The notes below the pieces were generated by a model that did not search any database, was not told the origin of the DNA, and worked only from the letters and a program-made list of their open reading frames with translations. A program made the translations under genes and the position numbers. Shown here piece after piece: positions 7,323 through 15,045 of a DNA stretch of 34,550 nucleotides (position 1 is the stretch's first letter; each line of letters begins with the position of its first letter). This DNA is from an uncultured Dialister sp. (lineage in GTDB: Bacteria > Bacillota > Negativicutes > Veillonellales > Dialisteraceae): the NCBI GenBank assembly GCA_900545785.1, contig URAA01000004.1, positions 1-34,550 on the forward strand, in the 5' to 3' direction.

Positions 7323-8231
7323 ATGACAAGTGCTGACAGGACGGCAAAGTATGTCAAACAGGAAAGAAGACTGGCAATGTTATTCATCTTGCCTGCCCTT
7401 TCGGTATTTCTTCTTTTCATGTTTTATCCTTTGGCGTATACCTTATATTTAAGTTTTTTCAGGTGGAACATGGTTTCACCGAATATGAAATTTGTAGCAT
7501 TCCAAAATTATATCGATCTGCTGACGGCGCCGGTGACGGTCAAGATCGTGGAAAATACCCTGCTTTACATTGCGATTCTCGTTTTATTTAATTTCCTTCT
7601 TCCTTATATATTGGCGTTTGTGAATACTTTCCTCATGAAAAAGGGAAAACATATTTACAAAGCCCTTCTCTTTTCGTCGTCCCTCATCGCCCTCGTGGTG
7701 GGCGCCATCCTTTTCCAATGGATATTCAATCCCGTCTCGGGGCCCGTTGCGTCCGTGGCGGATCTTTTCGGCATCACTCTTCCGGCATGGTCGAAAACGC
7801 CGGGGCTCGTCATCCTTATCATCAGCCTTGTCGCGGTTTATAAAGCTTTCGGCTACAATTTCCTCATCCTTCTGTCGGGGATGAACAGTGTTCCCGAAGA
7901 ACTCATAGAAGCGGCAAAATTGGAAAAAGCATCGGAAAGAAATATTTTTACCCATATCGTCGTGCCTCTCACATCGTCGACGGCGGTCTATATTTTGATC
8001 ATGACCATCGTGCAGGGGCTGCAATATGTGTTCACTCCGATCAAAGTCCTCACGCAGGGCGGCCCGAATGACGGCAGTTCCAATATCATTTACCAAGGCT
8101 ATGATTATGCGTTCACCTTTTATGAAACGGGGATGTCCGCCGCTCTTGCCATCGTGACGATGATCATTTTCCTCCTTCTCCTTTATTTGGAATTCCGCTT
8201 CGTGGAGAAAGGAGTGTATTATGAAAATTAA
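7323..8231 (+). CDS. ABC importer permease 1 (UgpA/MalF-like)
   Basis: An inner-membrane channel subunit of 302 residues with six predicted membrane segments, the first at residues 18-40 (LPALSVFLLFMFYPLAYTLY). The cytoplasmic EAA loop, which docks on the ATPase, is at about residues 190-215 (EELIEAAKLEKASERN... followed by IVVPL). VLTQGGPNDGSS near residue 240 is a typical sugar-permease motif. The start ATG at 7323 follows GGGAG. It overlaps the next permease gene by 11 bp, indicating translational coupling. It forms a heterodimer with that permease. Confidence 0.92.
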   Translation: MTSADRTAKYVKQERRLAMLFILPALSVFLLFMFYPLAYTLYLSFFRWNMVSPNMKFVAFQNYIDLLTAPVTVKIVENTLLYIAILVLFNFLLPYILAFVNTFLMKKGKHIYKALLFSSSLIALVVGAILFQWIFNPVSGPVASVADLFGITLPAWSKTPGLVILIISLVAVYKAFGYNFLILLSGMNSVPEELIEAAKLEKASERNIFTHIVVPLTSSTAVYILIMTIVQGLQYVFTPIKVLTQGGPNDGSSNIIYQGYDYAFTFYETGMSAALAIVTMIIFLLLLYLEFRFVEKGVYYEN

Positions 8232-9042
8232 TTCTTCCGAATGGAAATATCATGTCCTTTTCATCATCATCGTCCTTCTCCTCGTGTATCCCCTTCTTTT
8301 TTCCCTTTCCACTTCTTTCAAGACGATGAGCGAAGCGTTTTCTTCTTCTTCCCTCATACCGCAGGATCCCACATTGTCCGCTTATGACCGGGTATTTACG
8401 ACGATCCGCTTTGCCCGTATCTTGTCGAATACTTTTATCATCGCGTCCCTTGTGACGGTCTTCAAGCTGGTGACGGGGCTTTTTGCCGCCTATGCTTTCG
8501 TGTTCTTTGATTTCAAAGGGAAAACTCTTTTGTATTTCCTTCTCATCAGCACGATTTTCATTCCTTTCACGGTGACGATGATCCCGAACTATATCACACT
8601 TTCCGATATCGGCCTCGTGGACAGCATTTACGGCGTCGCCCTTCCTCAGCTGGCAGATGCGACGGGGATTTTCCTCCTCCGCCAATATATGAAGGGCATC
8701 CCTCTTTCCCTCATGGAAGTGGCGGCTCTTGAAAATGCATCTCATCTGTCCCGTCTCCGCACCATCGTCATCCCGATCATCAGGCCTGCCATTCTGTCCA
8801 TCGGCATTATCTTTTTCATCAATTCTTGGAATGAATATGTCTGGCCGGCGATCATCATAAAAAGTGAAATCAATTATACTCTTTCCTTGGCGCTGCAAAT
8901 GTTTGTCAGCTCCGAAGGGGGCACCGACGTGCCCGTCACCATGGCGGTGGCGACACTGACCATGCTTCTTCCCCTCGGCTTATATGCAGTCTGCCAGAAA
9001 TTCATCATCGGTACTTTTGCACAGTCCGGCATTAAAGGGTAG
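8221..9042 (+). CDS. ABC importer permease 2 (UgpE/MalG-like)
   Basis: The second channel subunit: 273 residues and six predicted membrane segments. The EAA motif is at about residues 165-188 (MEVAALENASHLSRLRTIVI, then PIIRP). Near residue 200 the segment FFINSWNEYVWPAII is the classic MalG/UgpE signature. The C-terminus is QSGIKG, matching the conserved G(A/S)xKG end of this family. The ATG at 8221 lies inside the previous gene behind a GGAG site. Six bases separate it from the ATPase gene. Confidence 0.92.
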   Translation: MKINSSEWKYHVLFIIIVLLLVYPLLFSLSTSFKTMSEAFSSSSLIPQDPTLSAYDRVFTTIRFARILSNTFIIASLVTVFKLVTGLFAAYAFVFFDFKGKTLLYFLLISTIFIPFTVTMIPNYITLSDIGLVDSIYGVALPQLADATGIFLLRQYMKGIPLSLMEVAALENASHLSRLRTIVIPIIRPAILSIGIIFFINSWNEYVWPAIIIKSEINYTLSLALQMFVSSEGGTDVPVTMAVATLTMLLPLGLYAVCQKFIIGTFAQSGIKG

Positions 9043-9048
9043 GTAAAT

Positions 9049-10143
9049 ATGTACAGCATTGAATTTAAAAATGTAGTCAAACAATTCGGTAAAACAGAAG
9101 TCATCAAAGGGCTGGATCTGGCAGTCAGAAAAGGAGAAAGACTCATCCTTCTCGGTTCGTCGGGCTGCGGCAAATCAACGATCCTCCGCATGATCAGCGG
9201 CCTTGAAACGATCACTTCCGGCGAACTTTATTTGAATGAAGAATTGGCAAACGATAAAGATCCGGGAGACAGAAATATCGGCATGGTCTTTCAAAACTAT
9301 GCCCTTTATCCGCATATGACGGTGGAGAAAAATATTTCCTACGGTCTTCGGATCAACCGGATCGCCGAAGGAGAAATCAAAAAACGGGTTGCCGATGCGG
9401 TGCGCATCCTGAATCTGGAAGGTCTTGAAAACCGTCTTCCCCGAGAATTGTCGGGCGGTCAAAGACAGCGTGTCGCTCTGGCAAGAGCCATCGTGAAACA
9501 GTCGGATTTCTTCCTTTTGGACGAACCTTTGTCCAATTTGGATGCTCAGCTTCGGGGCCATGCAAGAAAAGAACTGGTCAAAATCCATGAACTTTACGGC
9601 CAGACCATGGTATACGTCACCCATGACCAGATAGAAGCCATGACCGTAGGAGAACGGATCGCCGTCATCAATGAAGGGAAGATACAGATGCTCGATACGC
9701 CTCATCAGGTGTACCACTGCCCTGCCAATGTATTTGTTGCCCGTTTCATCGGATCGCCGTCAATGAATATATTTGACGTCAATCCCGGCGGTTCCGTCTT
9801 GAAACTGAATGACACACTTTTCTCTCCCGGGGACCGGTGGATGGAAAAAATTTCCTCTGCCAAGGCGGAAACACTCAAAATGGGTATCCGTCCCGAAGAT
9901 GTCGTCTTGTCTGAAACGGCGGGAGAAAATAAAATTCCCGTCACCGTCCAGTATCATGAAGACTACGGCAGCCGGGTGGGCTACTATTTCACGGTAAACG
10001 GAGAAGAAGTCATTTCCATCATGAGGGAAGATGTGCTTCACGGCGTGTCCGAAGCCTACTGGGACATCGATCGGACGGCGCTCCATTTCTTTGACGGCAA
10101 AACGGGAAACAATATCGGCTATCCCGAAAAGGAGAAATCATGA
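9049..10143 (+). CDS. ABC importer ATPase (UgpC/MalK-like)
   Basis: The cytoplasmic ATPase of the importer, 364 residues. It has Walker A GSSGCGKST (36-44), Q-loop Gln82, signature LSGGQ (134-138), Walker B FLLDEP (155-160) and the switch His192 (VTHDQIEAM). Residues after about 235 form the TOBE/OB-fold regulatory domain of the MalK/UgpC group (GIRPEDV near residue 285). Complete family members are 350-370 residues, so it is full length. It ends in an ATGA overlap with the following enzyme gene. Whether it serves only this transporter is unknown; such ATPases can be shared between importers. Confidence 0.94.
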   Translation: MYSIEFKNVVKQFGKTEVIKGLDLAVRKGERLILLGSSGCGKSTILRMISGLETITSGELYLNEELANDKDPGDRNIGMVFQNYALYPHMTVEKNISYGLRINRIAEGEIKKRVADAVRILNLEGLENRLPRELSGGQRQRVALARAIVKQSDFFLLDEPLSNLDAQLRGHARKELVKIHELYGQTMVYVTHDQIEAMTVGERIAVINEGKIQMLDTPHQVYHCPANVFVARFIGSPSMNIFDVNPGGSVLKLNDTLFSPGDRWMEKISSAKAETLKMGIRPEDVVLSETAGENKIPVTVQYHEDYGSRVGYYFTVNGEEVISIMREDVLHGVSEAYWDIDRTALHFFDGKTGNNIGYPEKEKS

Positions 10144-10946
10144 AATATTTTATCAGCGACCTCATCGTAGGAATGAATCATTTCAAAGAATTTGCGGACC
10201 GGATCGATTCTCTTCATGATCCCGATTTCGGTATCGAATTCACCGCTTTTACTCATGATGACAAGTATTGGGAAGAACTTTGCAAAACCGTAGCTCAAAT
10301 GACCTGCCCCATGACCTTCCACGGTCCTTATGTACAGACGGAAGCCACGGCGGATCTCGCATCGGCGGAACATGAAAGGCTGATGAAAAATTATGAAAAA
10401 GTCATGGTTCTTGCTTCGGAATACGGCGTCCGCCATGTGGTATTCCATTATTCTCAGCTTCAATTCAAGCCTGAAGATATCGAAGAAAAACAAAAAAATG
10501 CCTATGCCGTCATGAGAGATCTGACGAAACGGGCAAAAGAACTGGGCGTTCATCTGGTGATAGAAAATCTTTGCAAGCAGGTACATAATCACCATCTTTT
10601 CACCAATGAAGAATACTTCCGCATCTTTGAAAATATTCCCGATGCGGAGTCCCTCATCGATCTGGGCCATGCCCATGTGAACGGCCTTGACGTGGAAAAA
10701 TTCCTCAAAACGTACGGCGCAAGGGTGAAAGGTTTCCATGTCCACAACAATGACGGCCGCTCCGATCAGCATCTGGACTATCACAAAGGAACGGCGGATA
10801 TCAAAAAAATGCTCGGTTTGGCGGGAAAATACACGAAAGATGCAAATATCGTCCTTGAATACGAGCCTCATGAACATCTGACTCATGAAGATATTTTGAA
10901 AGAAATTTCGGAAATCAAATCATGGACGGAAGGACAAAATTTATAA
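10140..10946 (+). CDS. TIM-barrel sugar-phosphate isomerase/epimerase-like enzyme (AP endonuclease 2 superfamily)
   Basis: A cytoplasmic protein of 268 residues with the xylose-isomerase-like TIM-barrel fold. Candidate metal ligands and catalytic residues occur in the expected order: His61 (HGPY), His103 (FHYSQ), Glu142 (VIEN), Asp174 and His177 (DLGHAH), His200/His202 (FHVHNND), Asp205, His211, and Glu240 (LEYE). Family members act on sugars, sugar phosphates, inositols or abasic DNA. Its start codon overlaps the ATPase stop (ATGA), so it is translated with the importer and most likely acts on the imported compound. In classical ugp operons the corresponding position is taken by a glycerophosphodiesterase. 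The exact reaction cannot be assigned. A terminator follows. Confidence 0.85.
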   Translation: MKYFISDLIVGMNHFKEFADRIDSLHDPDFGIEFTAFTHDDKYWEELCKTVAQMTCPMTFHGPYVQTEATADLASAEHERLMKNYEKVMVLASEYGVRHVVFHYSQLQFKPEDIEEKQKNAYAVMRDLTKRAKELGVHLVIENLCKQVHNHHLFTNEEYFRIFENIPDAESLIDLGHAHVNGLDVEKFLKTYGARVKGFHVHNNDGRSDQHLDYHKGTADIKKMLGLAGKYTKDANIVLEYEPHEHLTHEDILKEISEIKSWTEGQNL

Positions 10947-10977
10947 AAAATAAGAGAACCATAAAATAAGAAACGAA

Positions 10978-11006
10978 AAAAGCGGAGACAATCCTCCGCT
11001 TTTCTT
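10978..11006 (+). terminator. Terminator of the ABC operon (bidirectional)
   Basis: AAAAGCGGAG and CTCCGCTTTT form a perfect 10 bp stem with a 6-nt loop. A/T runs on both sides let it also stop the convergent phosphatase-like gene. Confidence 0.88.
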
Positions 11007-11029
11007 ATGGAAATAGAAAATCTTAAAAC

Positions 11030-11500
11030 TCAGGAACGCTTTTTTCCCACCCAGGAACGCAATTTTTCAAAGAGCCCCGTGCAGCCTGCCAGACTTGCCT
11101 GATAAGCTTCTTCATAACGGCCCGTTTCTTCGGGATTCACGATATCTCCCCTGATGCCTGCAAATTCTCCCAAAAGATGGACTTTTTCCTTCGGATCGCC
11201 GCCGATGATTTTCAGGAAAGGCCATTTTTCCGTCTCATCCATAAGAATGATGTAATTGTACAGATCATAGTCCGCCCAGGCAAGAGGGAGGCAGACTTTT
11301 TCCGTATAAGGCACGTTGTTTTTAGCCAGTTCCTTCATGGCAAGGTCGTCCAATTTTTCGCCCTCTCCTTTTTGAACATGAGCGGAAGAAGTATAAAATT
11401 TATCGTCCCGCCCCGCATCGTCAATCAGTTTTTTCAAGATGAATTCAGCCATGGGAGGCCGTTTCGAACCGCCGTGAGAGATAAAAAGTATTTTCAGCAT
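11030..11500 (-). CDS. Low-molecular-weight protein tyrosine phosphatase homologue, probably catalytically inactive
   Basis: 156 residues, normal length for the family. The fold is recognisable from start (MLKILFIS then PPMAEFILKKL) to end (a long helix, residues 125-150). Active enzymes have the P-loop C-x5-R-S near the N-terminus. Here the loop reads SHGGSKRP, with Ser8 in place of the nucleophilic Cys, while Arg14 is kept. The C-terminal general acid, normally Asp in a DP pair, is Asn122-Pro123. Both catalytic residues are therefore changed while the surrounding fold is intact and the frame is open, so this looks like a maintained pseudophosphatase and not a decaying gene. It might bind phosphotyrosine or an oxyanion, or do something unrelated. 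AAAGGAA precedes the ATG. It is a single gene. Confidence 0.78.
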   Translation of the reverse strand: MLKILFISHGGSKRPPMAEFILKKLIDDAGRDDKFYTSSAHVQKGEGEKLDDLAMKELAKNNVPYTEKVCLPLAWADYDLYNYIILMDETEKWPFLKIIGGDPKEKVHLLGEFAGIRGDIVNPEETGRYEEAYQASLAGCTGLFEKLRSWVGKKRS

Positions 11501-11602
11501 GAGATTTCCTTTCGACGCAACTAATTTCTCCTATCATACTATCATTTTGCAGGAGGCAAGGAAAGAGTATTTTTTAACGGTCGTATTTTCGGAAGAAATG
11601 TG

Positions 11603-11608
11603 TATAAT
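11603..11608 (+). promoter_or_regulatory. -10 element of deoC
   Basis: TATAAT at 11603-11608, 20 nt before the deoC start. The -35 position is poor (GTCGTA at 17 bp). Confidence 0.5.
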
Positions 11609-11627
11609 AGAAAAGCAGGAGGGAGTC

Positions 11628-12302
11628 ATGAAAAGAAAAGAAATCTTAAAACACGTGGACCATACATTGCTGAAAGCGGCGGCAAGCAGGAAGGAAATAG
11701 AAAAACTTTGCGAAGAAGCCGTGAAATATCATACCGCATCGGTCTGCGTACCCTCTTCCTATGTGAGGAGAATCAGGGGAGAATATCCGACACTTCGGAT
11801 TTGTACGGTCGTGGGATTTCCTTTGGGAAACGGAAGTACCGAAGCAAAAGCGGCAGAAATCATCCATGCTCTGGAAGACGGGGCGAATGAAATCGACATG
11901 GTGATCAATATCGGAGCGGTGAAAAGCGGCGATTATGACTATGTCACCTCGGAAATCGCTTTTTTGAAAGAGCTTATCGGCGAACGCATTTTGAAAGTCA
12001 TCGTAGAAACCTGCTATCTCACGGAAGAAGAAAAAATCAAAGTATGCAAATGCGTCACCGACGGCGGTGCGGACTATATCAAAACGTCCACCGGTTTCGG
12101 GACGGGCGGCGCCACCGTGGAAGATGTGAAGCTTTTTAAGAAATATATCGGCAAAAATGTAAAAATTAAAGCTTCCGGCGGTATTCATACCAGAGAAGAA
12201 ATGGAAACCTATTTATCTCTCGGCGTGGACAGAATAGGCGCCAGCGGAGCAGTGAGACTGCTGGCATCAAAAGGCGGATGCGCCGAAGCGGCAGACGCTT
12301 GA
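11628..12302 (+). CDS. deoC: Deoxyribose-phosphate aldolase
   Basis: A cytoplasmic class I aldolase of 224 residues that cleaves 2-deoxyribose 5-phosphate to acetaldehyde and glyceraldehyde 3-phosphate in deoxynucleoside breakdown. The Schiff-base lysine is Lys152 (YIKTSTGFG), the helper lysine Lys181 (KASGGI), and Asp90 (NEIDMVINIG) completes the catalytic set. Full length for the bacterial short-type enzyme. I start at ATG 11628 because of the strong AGGAGGGA site; the frame is open further upstream without one. No other deo genes are adjacent. A terminator follows. Confidence 0.96.
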   Translation: MKRKEILKHVDHTLLKAAASRKEIEKLCEEAVKYHTASVCVPSSYVRRIRGEYPTLRICTVVGFPLGNGSTEAKAAEIIHALEDGANEIDMVINIGAVKSGDYDYVTSEIAFLKELIGERILKVIVETCYLTEEEKIKVCKCVTDGGADYIKTSTGFGTGGATVEDVKLFKKYIGKNVKIKASGGIHTREEMETYLSLGVDRIGASGAVRLLASKGGCAEAADA

Positions 12303-12347
12303 AAATCAAATTATTTCCTGTATTGATCATGAAATTTCCATCAAAAT

Positions 12348-12383
12348 ACCCCCTGCCGTTCAAGAGCAGAGGGTGTTTTTTTT
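12348..12383 (+). terminator. Intrinsic terminator of deoC
   Basis: ACCCCCTGC and GCAGAGGGT form a stem with one C-A mismatch, followed by a run of eight T that reaches the stop codon of the convergent porin gene. Confidence 0.82.
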
Positions 12384-14196
12384 ATCTGATATAAGCCGTT
12401 GCTTTCAGGAGGAACATATTGTCCATCTTTTTGCCGCCCATATCTTTTGCATTAAATCCGTAGTTTGCTTCGACGATGAGTCCTTTCATGGGAACGAACT
12501 GCATCTTTGCAAGGAAGAATTTCGCACCGCCGAATTTTTTACCGCTGTCGGATTCTCCTGCGATGACAGAATCCATCTTATCGGCAAAGTAAGCGGGGAC
12601 ATTGCTCATGCCGTTCCATGATTTATAGACATGGCCCATATACTGATCGGCGATATCATTGCCGGATCCGCCGAAATAAGTTCCTGCCTGGCTGTACACA
12701 TAGTCGACGCCGAAAGAGTAGGAGCCGGGGCGGAGAACGCTTGCCGTACCGTAAGAAATACCGTAATTGAAGCTGTACGGTTTTTCATTGTTCAACGGAA
12801 GCTTTCTGAGATTCTTGACAAATTCGCCGTGAATATTCCATTGAGGGGTGATGTTGTAAGACCCTGCAAAGCCGTAAGCTTCGCAGATATGGCCGACCGG
12901 TCCGAGAGCTCTCATGGCGTAAGCATGGACTTCCCAGCGGTCCGGTATTTTGTAAATATAGGAAGCATAGACGACCGGAACATCTTCATCTTCTCCCCAG
13001 TCCATGACCACATCTTTTCCCATGGGATAAAGCGTGTCCGTAGCAGCATTGTAATACATGGTTCCCGATGCAAGGGCGGACAAGTTGAGATTGCCCAGTT
13101 TCGCGGCAACGGCTTGTGCCAGAGCGGGATTCACTGCTCCTATTTGTCCGACAATAGCCGTAAGATTTTGCTGCAATTCCGGGAGGTTGTTGCTGCTGTT
13201 GATGGAAGCTATCGCTTGTCCGAGGATGGGTTTCAAGGCGGGGTTGGCAGCAATGGCATCGGCGATTATTTTATTGGTGGAAAGCTCTTTCATAAGCTTT
13301 GTCTTTGCAACGCCCGTGATTTGAACACCGTGCATCATCGGCCCCGTGTACTGGTAATTGATGTTGGTGGCACGGCCGTAAGCAAGGGTCAGATGACCGC
13401 CTGTCATATAGTCGCCGAACTGGAGGAATGCCCCTTTGAATTCGCCGTCATAAGTATAGCCGGTGACACCCATTTTTACGGGGAACTGGCCGATACCGAT
13501 GAGGTTTTTCGTCGGTCCGAAAGGCAGATTGGACGTATCCTGTTTCTTGCCGAACTGGAAAGTCGTCCAGAGGCGGTTCAGATTGACTTCTCCGTCACCG
13601 TGGCCGCTTCTCACATCGTAAGTGCCGTCCTTGTTATAAGAATACTTGTTCACATCATAGAGATCATGACCGTTCATGGACATTTGTGTCTGCAGCTGGC
13701 CGTACAAAGTGGTTCTGTCATTGACGGCGGTGATCGTATTCATTCGGACTCTTGCGCCGAGTTCGAAATGTTTTTCCGCACTGTCTTTGTAAATATTGTC
13801 GTACCGGTTGACCCCTTGGACACGGAGTTCCGTAATCAGCTGAGTATTTCCCGTTTTCTTTTCCAGTTCTGCCACACGGACACCGAGATTGTTCAGTTCG
13901 TCCGCATATTCCCGAGAAAGTCTCTCCACCACAGCCTGCTGTTCTTTGGATAAATTGTCTCTTTTTGCCATGAGGCGGGCGGTGATCTGAGCGATCTCAT
14001 AACGGGTGATATGCTTGTCCCCTCGGAAAGTGCCGTCCGGATATCCTTCGATGACATTGCTGTCGGAAAGTGACGCCACCGCTTCATAAGCCCAAGAATC
14101 TTCTTCTACATCGGAAAAAGGATTGGCTGCCGAAACGGTGAGAGCCGTCCCCATGAAAAAGGAAAGGACTGCCGCTTTTAATACGAAATGATTCAT
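12382..14196 (-). CDS. Outer-membrane porin with N-terminal SLH domain (OmpM-like)
   Basis: 604 residues. Residues 1-23 are a signal peptide (cleavage after VSA). Residues 26-76 are one SLH domain (NPFSDVEEDSWAYEAV, EGYPDGTFRGD, then TRYEIAQ), which in Negativicutes binds modified peptidoglycan and tethers the outer membrane to the wall. Residues 78-114 are a coiled-coil linker, and from 118 on there are alternating beta strands of a barrel. Residues about 298-378 are an Ala/Leu/Asn-rich segment that looks helical and interrupts the barrel, which explains a length well above the usual 400-450. The protein ends in AYIR and not the common terminal aromatic residue. It has its own strong promoter. 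It is the main evidence for a diderm Firmicute. Confidence 0.88.
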   Translation of the reverse strand: MNHFVLKAAVLSFFMGTALTVSAANPFSDVEEDSWAYEAVASLSDSNVIEGYPDGTFRGDKHITRYEIAQITARLMAKRDNLSKEQQAVVERLSREYADELNNLGVRVAELEKKTGNTQLITELRVQGVNRYDNIYKDSAEKHFELGARVRMNTITAVNDRTTLYGQLQTQMSMNGHDLYDVNKYSYNKDGTYDVRSGHGDGEVNLNRLWTTFQFGKKQDTSNLPFGPTKNLIGIGQFPVKMGVTGYTYDGEFKGAFLQFGDYMTGGHLTLAYGRATNINYQYTGPMMHGVQITGVAKTKLMKELSTNKIIADAIAANPALKPILGQAIASINSSNNLPELQQNLTAIVGQIGAVNPALAQAVAAKLGNLNLSALASGTMYYNAATDTLYPMGKDVVMDWGEDEDVPVVYASYIYKIPDRWEVHAYAMRALGPVGHICEAYGFAGSYNITPQWNIHGEFVKNLRKLPLNNEKPYSFNYGISYGTASVLRPGSYSFGVDYVYSQAGTYFGGSGNDIADQYMGHVYKSWNGMSNVPAYFADKMDSVIAGESDSGKKFGGAKFFLAKMQFVPMKGLIVEANYGFNAKDMGGKKMDNMFLLKATAYIR

Positions 14197-14295
14197 TTGA
14201 ATGATTCTCCCCCTTGAACTGACTGTCGGAACAGTATTTTTACGGATTTAAACAAAAATATTATATTTGATTGAATTTCATATCAAAACTGAATA

Positions 14296-14325
14296 ATTAT
14301 AACTCATTTCTTTTTCTCTTGTCAA
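14296..14325 (-). promoter_or_regulatory. Strong sigma-A promoter of the SLH porin
   Basis: On the minus strand, perfect TTGACA (14320-14325) and perfect TATAAT (14296-14301) with an 18 bp spacer. The leader to the ATG is about 90 nt, with AGGGGGAG as ribosome site. Such a consensus promoter fits an abundant envelope protein. Confidence 0.85.
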
Positions 14326-14355
14326 TGAAAAGGAAGACGGAGAAGGGGATAAAAA

Positions 14356-14370
14356 TCAGATAAAATCTGA
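14356..14370. repeat. Small inverted repeat upstream of the porin promoter
   Basis: TCAGAT-AAA-ATCTGA, 30 bp upstream of the porin -35. It could be an operator, or simply chance. Confidence 0.3.
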
Positions 14371-14391
14371 ATATTGCCGACAGGGGCGGAA

Positions 14392-14413
14392 TAAAAAAAG
14401 AGGCGTTCGCCTC
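14392..14413 (-). terminator. Terminator of the ThiW-type gene
   Basis: On the minus strand GAGGCG-AA-CGCCTC is followed by TTTTTTT. It separates the ThiW-type gene from the porin gene. Confidence 0.82.
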
Positions 14414-14450
14414 GAATAAGAATTATTTTATAAGCTTGAGAAATAAAAAT

Positions 14451-14963
14451 TTACTTACTTTTTACCAATTCTGTTTGAAAAAAGTGAATCCCTTTGAGAA
14501 TGACAAAAGCAATGACACAGCCGGCACCGCAGGAAAGGGAAAAGAGGGAGATGTAAAAAAGAGCGCCTTTGGACGAGCCCATAAAAAGAGCCGCCACGGG
14601 GTAGGAAACAAGGCCTCCCAGAAAGGAAGTTCCCACAAATTCTCCCAGAACCGCCGCCCATAATTTGCCCGTCTTTTTATAAAGATATCCCGAAAGAAAA
14701 GCGCCGATCATGGAGCCCGGAAAAGCAAGGAGAGAGCCGGAGCCGATGATATTTCTGATGAGGGACGTGGTGAAAGCGGCAGACACGGTGTACCTTGTGC
14801 CGCAGAGCACGGCGAGAAAAATATTGATCATATGCTGGAGCGGAAAAGCGCGGCTCACCCCGAGAGGAAAGGAAAAAAGAGGGGAGAGGAGGACTGCCGC
14901 CGCCGCCATGAGGGCGGAAAACACCCATTTTTGCAAATCCGAATTGTTTCTGTTTTCAAACAT
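14451..14963 (-). CDS. thiW: ECF transporter S component ThiW (thiazole-type substrate)
   Basis: An inner-membrane substrate-capture subunit of 170 residues with about five to six membrane segments. The ThiW-characteristic stretch FPLGVSRAFPLQHMINIFLA, the SLIRNI motif and FPGSMIGAFLSGYLYKKTGK are all present. ThiW proteins are thought to take up the thiamine precursor hydroxyethylthiazole and need the shared ECF ATPases and T component, which are not in this window. I use the second ATG (14963), which has GGAG 5 nt upstream; the first (14978) lacks a ribosome site. A terminator-like hairpin lies between it and the upstream permease gene. ThiW genes are usually under a TPP riboswitch; none is visible here. 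Confidence 0.82.
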   Translation of the reverse strand: MFENRNNSDLQKWVFSALMAAAAVLLSPLFSFPLGVSRAFPLQHMINIFLAVLCGTRYTVSAAFTTSLIRNIIGSGSLLAFPGSMIGAFLSGYLYKKTGKLWAAVLGEFVGTSFLGGLVSYPVAALFMGSSKGALFYISLFSLSCGAGCVIAFVILKGIHFFQTELVKSK

Positions 14964-14989
14964 AAAGACTCCGTTCATTTATTTTTACG

Positions 14990-15038
14990 AGCAAATAAAA
15001 ACAAGTTCCCGAAAGAAGAGTCAAATTTCCTTCGGGAA
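14990..15038 (-). terminator. Terminator-like hairpin between the purine permease and thiW
   Basis: On the minus strand TTCCCGAA (15031-15038) pairs with TTCGGGAA (15006-15013), followed by TGTTTTTATTT. It ends the permease transcript or attenuates read-through into thiW. Confidence 0.7.
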
Positions 15039-15045
15039 GCGTATT

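Noticed and set aside
12631..13953. 440-codon open frame antisense to the SLH porin
   Set aside because: It lies entirely opposite a well-supported gene, has no ribosome site or recognisable domain, and is explained by codon bias of the porin.
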